This document shows, piece after piece, positions 17,999-27,500 of a stretch of DNA of 64,000 bases. Made by a program: the position numbers and the translations under genes. The notes under the pieces are model-generated. The model had not been told where the DNA came from and made no database searches. It worked only from the letters and a program-made list of their open reading frames with translations. The DNA is from DASQZK01 sp963809925. Its GTDB lineage: Bacteria > Bacteroidota > Bacteroidia > Bacteroidales > GCA-2748055. The stretch is from positions 682,001 through 746,000 of the forward strand of contig CAWELH010000004.1 in assembly GCA_963809925.1 (NCBI GenBank), read 5' to 3'. Numbering within the stretch: the first letter of the stretch is position 1; each line of letters opens with the position of its first letter.

Positions 17999-19414
17999 AT
18001 GGATACATCGATTATCAATCCCTCAAACGGTGAAATCATACTTGAATTCAGTTATTTGCTGGCTGCCATTTTTTTTGTGATCGGTCTGAAATTACAGAGC
18101 AATCCGGTAAGTGCCAGACGGGGGAACTTATGGGCGGCTGCAGGGATGGTGCTGGCCATGCTCACCACGCTATTACTGCACAAGGATTCTGAGGGGAACG
18201 CGATAAGCTGGATGAATGGTCTTATTGTTGTCGTTACCATAATAATTGGTACAGTCATCGGTGCTATCGTTGCCAGGAAGATTAAGATGACGGCAATGCC
18301 CCAGTTGGTATCGTTCTTCAATGCCACCGGCGGTGCTGCGTCGGCACTTGTCGCCCTCATTGAATTTTCAAATCCAAATAATGAATCTACACTGGTCACT
18401 TTGCTCGGACTGGTAATTGGAAGTATTGCCTTCAGCGGAAGTATGATTGCTTACGGAAAACTTGATGGCAAGGTCGGTGATATTTTCGCACGCTTTATGA
18501 CCTACCTTAATAATTTTATTTTACTGATCATCATATCCCTCGTTGTATTTGTCATGATCGGCGGGGCCGATATCGGGGTGCAGAACATAGTGGTCTATGT
18601 ACTGCTGGTCATCAGTCTGATCTACGGGATTACCTTCGTGCTTCCAATCGGGGGTGCTGATATGCCTGTTGTCATCTCACTCCTGAACTCGTTCACCGGT
18701 ATCGCTGCTGCTATGGCTGGATTTATTTATAAGAATGAGGCCATGATCCTTGGTGGTATCCTCGTGGGCGCTGCCGGAACCATCCTGACGATTCAGATGT
18801 GCAGGGCGATGAACCGTTCGCTCATTAATGTTATCATTGGTGCATTTGGCGGTGGTGGCACCTCGGTTGATAAAGAACACGGGAGTATAAAAGAAATCTC
18901 TGTGAATGATGCCAGCGTACTTCTCGCATACTCAGGCAAAGTGGTGATAATACCCGGTTACGGTCTTGCCGTCGCTCAGGCACAACATCTCTGTCATGAA
19001 TTCGAATCTGTCCTCGAAGAAAACGGTGTAGAAGTAAAATATGCCATTCATCCGGTGGCAGGACGTATGCCCGGACATATGAATGTTCTCCTGGCTGAAG
19101 CAGATGTATCGTATGACAAACTTGTTGAAATGGATGAGATCAACCCTGAAATGCCGAATACGGATGTCGCGGTGATTATTGGTGCCAATGATGTTGTAAA
19201 CCCTGCAGCCAATGATGATCCTGGCAGCCCGATTTATGGAATGCCCATCATTAAAGCCTTCGAGGCTAAAAATATTATTGTTATGAAACGCGGCATGGGG
19301 AAGGGGTATGCAGCTATTGAAAATTACCTGTTCTATGATGATAAGACCCGTATGCTTTTCGGTAATGCGAAAGATTCCCTGCAGAAACTCGTCACTGAAA
19401 TTAAAAAATTATAA
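17999..19414 (+). CDS. pntB: NAD(P) transhydrogenase beta subunit
   Basis: 471 residues: an N-terminal membrane part of about nine segments (residues 10-265) that completes the proton channel, and a C-terminal NADP(H)-binding domain III. The NADP-binding motif PGYGLAVAQAQH and the later VIIGANDVVNPAA and VMKRGMGKGYAAIEN motifs are present. Last gene of the pnt operon, followed by an intrinsic terminator. Together with the two alpha genes it forms a complete transhydrogenase, a source of NADPH in a cell that also carries 2-oxoglutarate dehydrogenase next door. Confidence 0.96.
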   Translation: MDTSIINPSNGEIILEFSYLLAAIFFVIGLKLQSNPVSARRGNLWAAAGMVLAMLTTLLLHKDSEGNAISWMNGLIVVVTIIIGTVIGAIVARKIKMTAMPQLVSFFNATGGAASALVALIEFSNPNNESTLVTLLGLVIGSIAFSGSMIAYGKLDGKVGDIFARFMTYLNNFILLIIISLVVFVMIGGADIGVQNIVVYVLLVISLIYGITFVLPIGGADMPVVISLLNSFTGIAAAMAGFIYKNEAMILGGILVGAAGTILTIQMCRAMNRSLINVIIGAFGGGGTSVDKEHGSIKEISVNDASVLLAYSGKVVIIPGYGLAVAQAQHLCHEFESVLEENGVEVKYAIHPVAGRMPGHMNVLLAEADVSYDKLVEMDEINPEMPNTDVAVIIGANDVVNPAANDDPGSPIYGMPIIKAFEAKNIIVMKRGMGKGYAAIENYLFYDDKTRMLFGNAKDSLQKLVTEIKKL

Positions 19415-19451
19415 ATAAAAAATTTCGTTTTATATTTTGTCAAGGAAAAAG

Positions 19452-19480
19452 CGGAGATATTTATGAATCTCCGTTTTTTT
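19452..19480 (+). terminator. Intrinsic terminator after pntB
   Basis: CGGAGAT (19452-19458) pairs with ATCTCCG (19467-19473) across an 8-nt loop and is followed by a run of T. Upstream A residues extend the pairing with the T tract. Confidence 0.8.
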
Positions 19481-19761
19481 TATGTGAAATTTCAAATCCA
19501 AGTGATGAAATGTAATTTTTACAAAATATCGGGAAAATCACGGTTAACAAGGCATACAGCGTTTGCTTCGACATAATGAGAACCTACTCATACCAGGCAA
19601 TACATACACTTTCAGATAATTACATATTTAGAATTCATCCTTTTGTGGCCATTTTATGTCCGAAAATTCTGATGCGTTGGTGAAAACGCAGCGCAACATA
19701 ATTGTTGATAAGTCGTAGAACACCGTAGCTGTCGAGTTGGGAAATAGGAAAATAAATTCCT

Positions 19762-19769
19762 TATTTTTG
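19762..19769 (+). promoter_or_regulatory. Bacteroidota promoter of the giant adhesin gene
   Basis: TATTTTTG, an exact TAnnTTTG match, with GTTGGG about 22 nt upstream (19736-19741) as a possible -33 element. The ATG at 19783 is 13 nt downstream. This supports 19783 as the original start of the adhesin gene even though that frame is broken soon after. Confidence 0.55.
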
Positions 19770-19782
19770 AAGTGTCGAGTGC

Positions 19783-19935
19783 ATGAAAAAGGAACCTAAT
19801 AAAGGATATTTATCAATAAAGTATGCAGAGGGAGTACGTTTCTACGGACTTACTCTGCATGTTTTTTGTATATTCCTGATCTTCATCGTTCTTTATTTCT
19901 TTCAAGGCATTCTCGCAAGAAACAACACTGAATAA
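19783..19935 (+). CDS. Adhesin fragment 1: signal sequence
   Basis: 50 residues: a basic N-terminus (MKKEPNKGYLSIKYAEG) and one long hydrophobic segment (VRFYGLTLHVFCIFLIFIVL). The frame ends at the TAA of 19933-19935, but the next frame carries an AFSQ signal-cleavage-like site at about 19907-19918 followed by ETTLNNYTGDW, a typical start of a mature protein. So the signal peptide and the mature part are in different frames, and one extra base in the T-rich stretch 19880-19905 would explain this. Confidence 0.6.
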   Translation: MKKEPNKGYLSIKYAEGVRFYGLTLHVFCIFLIFIVLYFFQGILARNNTE

Positions 19936-20188
19936 CTATACCGGAGACTGGACAAATAATGCCAGTTGGTCGGATGGAAGTGCGCCGGCAACCTCAGGTC
20001 TGAATTCGGATGTTATCATAAATGGATTTATCACACGTACAGGTAACCTTAGTTTCAATAGTGGCGATCTCACGGTTAATGACACGCTGATTGTATTTGG
20101 TGATATTTCTTTTGGTAACAATGCAAATCTTTCAATAACAACAGGTGGGGTTCTCATCATTTACGGTAACTATACTTCCGGAAACCAG

Positions 20189-21532
20189 GTGAATGTAATT
20201 ACCGGAGGATACCTTGTCGTGACCGGGAATTTTACCCAGAACGGCGCCAATAATCAGGGGTCCTTTGAAGTGACCGGTGGTTCAGTTTATATTCTGGACC
20301 CTACGCCCGGTATCAAGACGGGGACTGGCTTTGCTGATCTTCAGTGTGATCCGGCCTGCGGTTATGGTGATGAAAGTGATCTTTCCGTCGATCCTATTTT
20401 TAATTTTTTTGAATCAGGAGGATACAGCATTTCAGCCTCAGGGCCCACATCGTTCTGTGCAGGTGGATCAGTTGATCTTTCCGTTGAAGATGACGGCTCC
20501 TATTATCAATGGCTGAAAGACGGATTAACTATTGCTGGAGCCAGTTCATATATCTATACGGCCACCACTTCCGGAAGCTATTCACTTAAAATGGTCGTAG
20601 CATCCGATACGCTGGATCTCGAACCTGTTGTAATAACCGTTTCATCCTTAAGTATCGCCCCAACCTCGGCTGATGTGGACCGTAACGACATATGCCCGGC
20701 TGACGGTAATATCGTTCTGAGTTTTACAGGTGGCACATTGGGTACCAACGCTACGGCACAATGGTATTCTGACGCTGCATTTACGTCCAACGTTGGCAAT
20801 GGAAACAACCTGACTCTTGCAACCCCGAATTCTTCTACAACATATTACGTCCGCTTTGAAGGCGATTGCAACACAACATCCGCTGCCAGTGTATTAGTAA
20901 ATATAAACCAGCTGAGTACAGCTCCGGATTCGGTCGTTTCTGATCCTCAATCCGTGTGTGCGGGAAGTGGAAATATAACATTAACTTATTATGGCGGCAC
21001 TGCAGGAACCGGAGCTCTTGCCCGATGGTACGATGATCCGGCACTGACCAACCTCATTGGCACCGGAAATGATATCGTTATTCCTGTACCTGGCGTAAGT
21101 TCAAAATACTATTTCAGGTTTGAAGGAAGTTGTAATTCAACCGGGCCCGATTCTGCTCAGGTGACAGTTCATCCTCTTCCGGTTGCCGGTTTTGCAGGTC
21201 TTACGTCGCCGGTTTGTGAAAATTCCAGTGATCAGCTTCTTACCGGAAATTATGCACCGGAAGGAACTTTCAGCGGGACGGGCATTACCGATAATGGGGA
21301 TGGAACCGCGGATTTCTCACCTTCAGTTTCTGGTACGTATACGATTAAGTATGTAATCGACGATGTTTTCGGATGCAGTGATTCAGTCTCACAACCAGTC
21401 ACGGTCAATCCATTACCTTCAGTTGATTTTGCCGGAATGAATTCACCGGTTTGCGTTGGTACGGCGTCTGACCTACTTACCGGATCCGCTGTCTCCGCTT
21501 GGGACATTTATGGGAACCGGCATTACAGATAA
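20189..21532 (+). CDS. Adhesin fragment 2: beta-helix-like start, Ig-like and PKD-like domains
   Basis: The coding frame really begins upstream at about 19880; the ATG at 20189 is only the first in-frame Met. The first ~150 residues are short Gly/Asn/Thr beta-strand repeats (GNLSFNSGDL, GGVLIIYGNYTS). Next comes an Ig-like domain of the ICPADGNIVLSF type (20657-20920), the same domain that is amplified at 30-33 kb, a diverged second copy, then PKD-like domains with GTFSGTGITDNGDGT. The frame is lost at 21500, where removing one T restores GTFMGTGITDNGNGT. Confidence 0.75.
   Translation: MNVITGGYLVVTGNFTQNGANNQGSFEVTGGSVYILDPTPGIKTGTGFADLQCDPACGYGDESDLSVDPIFNFFESGGYSISASGPTSFCAGGSVDLSVEDDGSYYQWLKDGLTIAGASSYIYTATTSGSYSLKMVVASDTLDLEPVVITVSSLSIAPTSADVDRNDICPADGNIVLSFTGGTLGTNATAQWYSDAAFTSNVGNGNNLTLATPNSSTTYYVRFEGDCNTTSAASVLVNINQLSTAPDSVVSDPQSVCAGSGNITLTYYGGTAGTGALARWYDDPALTNLIGTGNDIVIPVPGVSSKYYFRFEGSCNSTGPDSAQVTVHPLPVAGFAGLTSPVCENSSDQLLTGNYAPEGTFSGTGITDNGDGTADFSPSVSGTYTIKYVIDDVFGCSDSVSQPVTVNPLPSVDFAGMNSPVCVGTASDLLTGSAVSAWDIYGNRHYR
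20657..21170 (+). repeat. Two N-terminal Ig-like repeat copies, one diverged
   Basis: The copy at 20657-20920 has the same plan as the array at 30-33 kb (DRNDICPADGNIVLSFTGG, WYSDAAFTSNVGNG, YYVRFEGDCN). The copy at about 20921-21170 is more diverged. They are separated from the main array by about 9 kb of other domains. Confidence 0.8.
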
Positions 21533-24500
21533 CGGGAACGGAACCGCAGTCCTGGATTATTCGACGGATGGGACATTTGATATACGGTATTATTATACTG
21601 ATTTCAACAGTTGCTCGGATACCATCACGAAAACACTGGTTATTAATCCTTTGCCGGTTGTTTCGGTAAGCGGCTTTGAAACCGATTATTGTTTTGAAAG
21701 TGATCCCGATACATTAACAGGAAGTTATGCACCGGGAGGAACTTTTTACGGTGATAATATTGCAGACCTTCTAAACGGATCTGCCCTCTTCACGGCCGCC
21801 ATGAGTGGCGTCAACACGATTCATTATACCTACTCCGACATAAATGGCTGTGCTGATACCATTAATCTTACAGCCACGGTACATAATTTACCCGTTGTCA
21901 GTTTCATTGGCGTCAATCCTTATTATGATATCAGTGATCCTACGACGACACTGATCGGAGCGCCTGCAGGCGGTACTTTCACGGGACACGGAGTAAGTGG
22001 GAATACATACAATCCGGCACTTGCCGGTGTAAGAACGGATACAGTAGTTTATATCTATTCAGATTTGAACGGATGTACAAATTATGATACCGCATACACA
22101 GAAGTAAAGGATTATGATTTCAAGGACGGCGCTCGTATCATCACTGATATTGATAACTGGTGCTCCGTCGATGCTGTCTATTCTACAATTGGCGCCACAG
22201 CCGACGAAACCATTGGAAGCTGCTGGTCGAACGGACCAAATTTCAACCGATGGTTCAAATTCCAGGCACCGGGCACGCAGGTGAAAGTGGAGGTTAAAAC
22301 CGGTGGCGCCGAAGGAACATTAAGAAGACCATTTGCAGCTATTTGGGATGAATCCGGGAATCAGGTAGCCTGTCAGACATATTATTCCGATTACAGTGAT
22401 ATTACTCTGGGCAGTCCGGCTTTGACCCCGGGTGAATGGTATTATATCTCCGTTGACAACTTTAACAATACCGGCTACAGGGGAAGTTTTACTCTGTGTG
22501 TGGATGATTCAGTTGACTATGATTTCATGGAGGGAGCCATTACCGTCCCGCATTTTAACGACTGGTGCTCCGCCGAAGCTGAATTCTCAACTCTTGATGC
22601 AACCGCCGACAGGACAAAAGGAAGCTGCTGGCAAAACGGACCGAATTATAACCGCTGGTTTAAATTTCTCGCTACCTCGTCAGAGCTGACTGTCGATGTA
22701 AAAACCGGTGGGACCGAAGGCACGCTTAGAAGAGCGGCCGTGGCCCTGTGGGACGGAACCGGTAATGAACTTGCCTGTTCGAGGTACACGTCCGATTATG
22801 ACGATGTCAGGTTCGGATACGCCAATTTGACTCCGGGTACATGGTACTACCTGTCTGTCGATAATTATGTAAATGCCGGCTATAGGGGAACATTTACCCT
22901 ATGCATTGATAACGAAGTTAACTACGACTTTAAGGAAGGGGCAATTGAACTAACCGATATTCACGAGTGGTGTTCGGTAAATGCAGATTACACGACCGTA
23001 GAGGCCACTCCCGACGGCATCCAGCCGACCAATTGGAACAGTGGTCCCAATTATAACCGCTGGTTCAAATTCCGGGCAACATCTAGCATGGTCAGAGCCG
23101 AACTAAAAACCGGTGGTGCTGAAGGTACATTACGATACGGATTGATCGCTGTTTGGGATTCCGTAGGGAATGAAGTATCAAGTGCAAGGTATACAGGAGA
23201 ATACAGCGATGTTGTGATAAGTTCAGTTTTACTTACACCGGGAGACTTGTATTATATTTCCGTTGATAATTATGTAAATGCCGGGTACAAAGGAACTTTC
23301 TCATTGTGCGTGACCGATACAATTGGGTACGATTATAAGGAGGGAGCCATTGAAATTGCCGATATTAATCAGTGGTGTTCACCTGAGGCAATTTATTCAA
23401 CAGTTGGGGCAACGCCCGACCGGCTCGCCGGATCCACATGGCCGAACGGACCAAATTTTAACAGGTGGTTTACCTTTACAGCTTCGACGAATCAACTAAA
23501 AGCCGAGTTGAAAACCGGGGGTAGTGAGGGAACCTTACGATATGGACTTATCGCCATCTGGGATGACGCTGACAATGAAATTTCAAGCGCACGTTATTAT
23601 TCCGATTACGGCGATGTTGTTGTCAGTACCAACGATCTGGTTCCAGGTCAGAGATATTACATTTCTGTTGATAATTATAATAATAACGGATACAGGGGGA
23701 CATTCAGCTTATGTGTGGATGATACCCTTGATTATGACTTCAGGGAAGCTGCCATTGTTTTTGATGACCTGAACTACTGGTGTTCCGGCGATGCAGCATA
23801 TACCACGATGGATGCTACACCGGACGGAGACATTGGCAGTGCCTGGCCGAACGGACCAAATTTCAACCGCTGGTTCAGGTTCCAGGCTACAACAGCCTTT
23901 GTAAAAGTGGATATGAAGACCGGTGGAACACAGGGTACCTTACGTTATCCCTTGCTGGCCTTGTGGGATTCTGCCGGAAACGAAATATCGAGCGCCAGAT
24001 ATACCACTGATTATAATGATGTAACGGTTGGATACAATGCGCTTGTCCCCGGTGAATGGTATTTCATTTCTGCCGATAACGCCTCCAATACTGGCTACCG
24101 GGGAACATTCACCATGTGCATTACGGATACACTCGACTACGACTTTAAGGAAGGGGCGAAGGAGATTACAGACATTGATGACTGGTGTTCAGCCGATGGT
24201 ATTTACACTACCCTCGGAGCCACGCCTGACAGACTGAAGGGCTCAGCCTGGAACAGTGGTCCGAATTTCAACCGTTGGTTCAAATTCCAGGCGACCACTA
24301 CAATGGTCAGGGCAGAAGTGAAAACCGGCGGACTGGAAGGTTCAATGAGGTATCCATATATCGCTATCTGGGATGAAAATGACAATGAACTTTCAAGTGC
24401 CCGGTATACGATTGATTATGACGATATTGTAACAAGTTCTGATACACTTACTCCGGGAGACTGGTACTATATTTCTGTCGACAACTATAATAATACCGGT

Positions 24501-27500
24501 TATCGGGGTACTTTCAGCCTTTGTGTAAATGATACACTTGATTACGACTTTAAAGCAGCTGCCATTGAACTGAATGACATATCCAACTGGTGTTCTCCCC
24601 TTCAGAAATATACCACAATGAACGCAACACCTGATGAACAAGCAGGCTCGGCCTGGAGTTCAGGTCCTAATTACAACAGATGGTTCAGGTTCACGGCTAC
24701 CTCCGACATGGTGAACATCATGCTGAAAACCGGTGGCAGTGAGGGAACACTCAGGTATCCCTATCTTGCATTGTGGGATGCTGCCGGAAATGAGATCAGC
24801 AGCCAGCGTTACTATGCTGAATACAGCGATATCAATGTATCTTCAGACATTCTCGTACCTGGACAAACGTATTTTATTTCTGTCGACAACCTGAATAACC
24901 TGGGTTACAGAGGATCATTTTCCTTATGCGTCACTGATACTGTGGATTATGATTTCCGATCGGCAGCCAAAGAACTTACAGATATTTCATCCTGGTGCTC
25001 CCCACTGCAGGCATATACCACGTTGGGAGCAACGCCCGATGAGATGGTAGCCTCATGCTGGAATTCAGGTCCGAATAATAACCGCTGGTTTAAATTCCGG
25101 GCAACTACACAGGATGTCACAGTACGTCTATTGACAGGAGCTGAAGAGGGGAGCCTGAGATATGCGTATATCGCTTTGTGGGATTCGGCCGGAATTGAAA
25201 AAACCTGCCGCAGGTATGCGTTCGATTACAGTGATCTTGAAATAACCACCGATACCTTTAAGCTGGTGGTTGGAAACTGGTATTACATTTCAGTAGACAA
25301 TCTGAATAATCTTGGATACAGAGGTACTTTCAGTCTTTGTCTCGACGATAAATTGAGTTATGACTTTAAAGATGGCGCCGAACTTATAGCTGATACCGAT
25401 AATTGGTGTTCTGATCCATCCGCTTTCAGTACCGTGAATGCTACTCCCGATAAATCAAAGGCCAGCTGCTGGCCAAATGGTCCGAATTTCAATCGTTGGT
25501 TCAAATTCCAGGCAACATCATCCGACATCGCTGTCCAGCTCCGGACTTCCGGCATTGAGGGGAACTTGCGACGCGGCATGCTTGGACTTTGGGATGAATC
25601 CTTGACGGAGGTCAGATGCCAGGTTTATACTACCGATGGCTCGGATCTCGAACTGTACTCAACCAGCCTGACACCTGGAAACTGGTATTTTATTTCAGCC
25701 GATAATTTTAACAACACCGGCTATCGCGGCACATTCACCGTTTGCGTCACCGATCACCTGAGGAATGATGAGCGGTCGAACGCAATTTTACTTAATGATT
25801 TAAATAATTGGTGTTCTGAAAATGCAAAATATAGTAATTCAATAGCCACACCGGATGAATCAGCGGGGAGTTGCTGGACGGGCGCTGAAAATAAGAATGT
25901 CTGGTTTAAGTTTCTTGCCACCTCCAACCTTACTACCATAATTGTTAAAACAGGTGCCGATTTAGGTAGTATGCGGGGTCAGCAAATCGCCCTTTGGGAT
26001 GCCTCGGGTACTGAGATCGACTGTGTTCCGGCTAACCTTGCCTCTGACACCACTGTCCTTGTTTCGAACAGCCTAAACACCGGTGACCTGTATTACGTTT
26101 CTGTCGATGATGACGGAACTTCAGGAACCTTTACGATTTGTATCGATGATGATGTTACGTATGACTATCCTGAAGGAGCACTTGAATTGACAGATATTGA
26201 CAACTGGTGTTCACCAGATGCAGGATTCTCAAATGCAGCTGCGACTTTGGATCCCACAGCGGGTTCATGCTGGACGGGTGCAGATTTTAAAAATGTATGG
26301 TTCAAATTCCAGGCTACGGGCCCGGAGATCAGCATCAGTCTGAAAACCGGAGGAGCCTACGGCTCAATGCAGCGTCAGCAGATGGCCCTGTGGAATATCA
26401 GTGGTGATGAGGTAGCCTGTGCCAGTTGGGTTTCCACCCAGGGAACAGTTGTGATGCAGGCAGACTCGTTGGTCAGTGGGAACTGGTACTGGATTGGTGT
26501 TGATGATGACCGGGTTTCCGGAACCTTTACCCTTTGTCTGGATGACAGTGTCGACTATGATTACTTTAAAAATGCGTATACCATTGCTGATCCACGTGGA
26601 TGGTGCTCTGCGGACGCTGAATTCACGAATATATGGGCTACGGATGACGTCGGGCAAGGCTCATGCTGGAGCGGAACAGTAAATAAAAACGTTTGGTTCA
26701 AATTCCAGGCTACAACGCCTTTTATTAAGATACAGGTAAAAACTGGTTCGGTGTATGGCGACATGCAACGACAGCAAGTTGCATTGTTCAATGGTGAACA
26801 AAGTGAAATAGGATGTTCGAGGTGGATATCAGCGCAGGGTACCATCATCTTGCAGTCCGATACCCTTACACCAGGTAACTGGTACTGGATTGCTGTGGAT
26901 GATGATTATGTAAGTCGATACTTCACAATTTGTACTGATGACAGGCCGGATTATGACTTCAAAGCCGGAGCACTTGAGATCACGGATATTAGCCAGTGGT
27001 GTTCTGCTGAACAAGCTTACAGCAACCTTTGGGCAACAGCTGACCAGTCGATGGCATCGTGCTGGTTGGGCACTGAAAATAAAAATGTCTGGTTCAAGTT
27101 TCAGGCTACAACAAGATTTATCAACATTAACCTTCGTACAGGAAATGTATACGGCGACATGCGTCGTCCGCAAATGGCCTTGTGGAATGCCGCAGGTGTA
27201 GAAGTGTCGTGTATAGATCCGGTTATTGACCAGGGAACACTCACGATGAACAGTGATTCACTGACACCGGGCAACTGGTACTATCTGTCTGTCGACGATA
27301 ACTACCGCAGCGGCATGTTCACACTGTGTTTTGACGACCAGCCTACCTATGATTATATGGAAGGAGCTATACTGCTTGGGCATAACAGCGGTTGTTCCAC
27401 CGAAGCGCTATATACAAATTACTATGCCACTTCCGACCAGTCCATGGGATCATGCTGGAGTGGGACGGTAAACAAGAATGTTTGGTTCAAGTTTGTGGCT

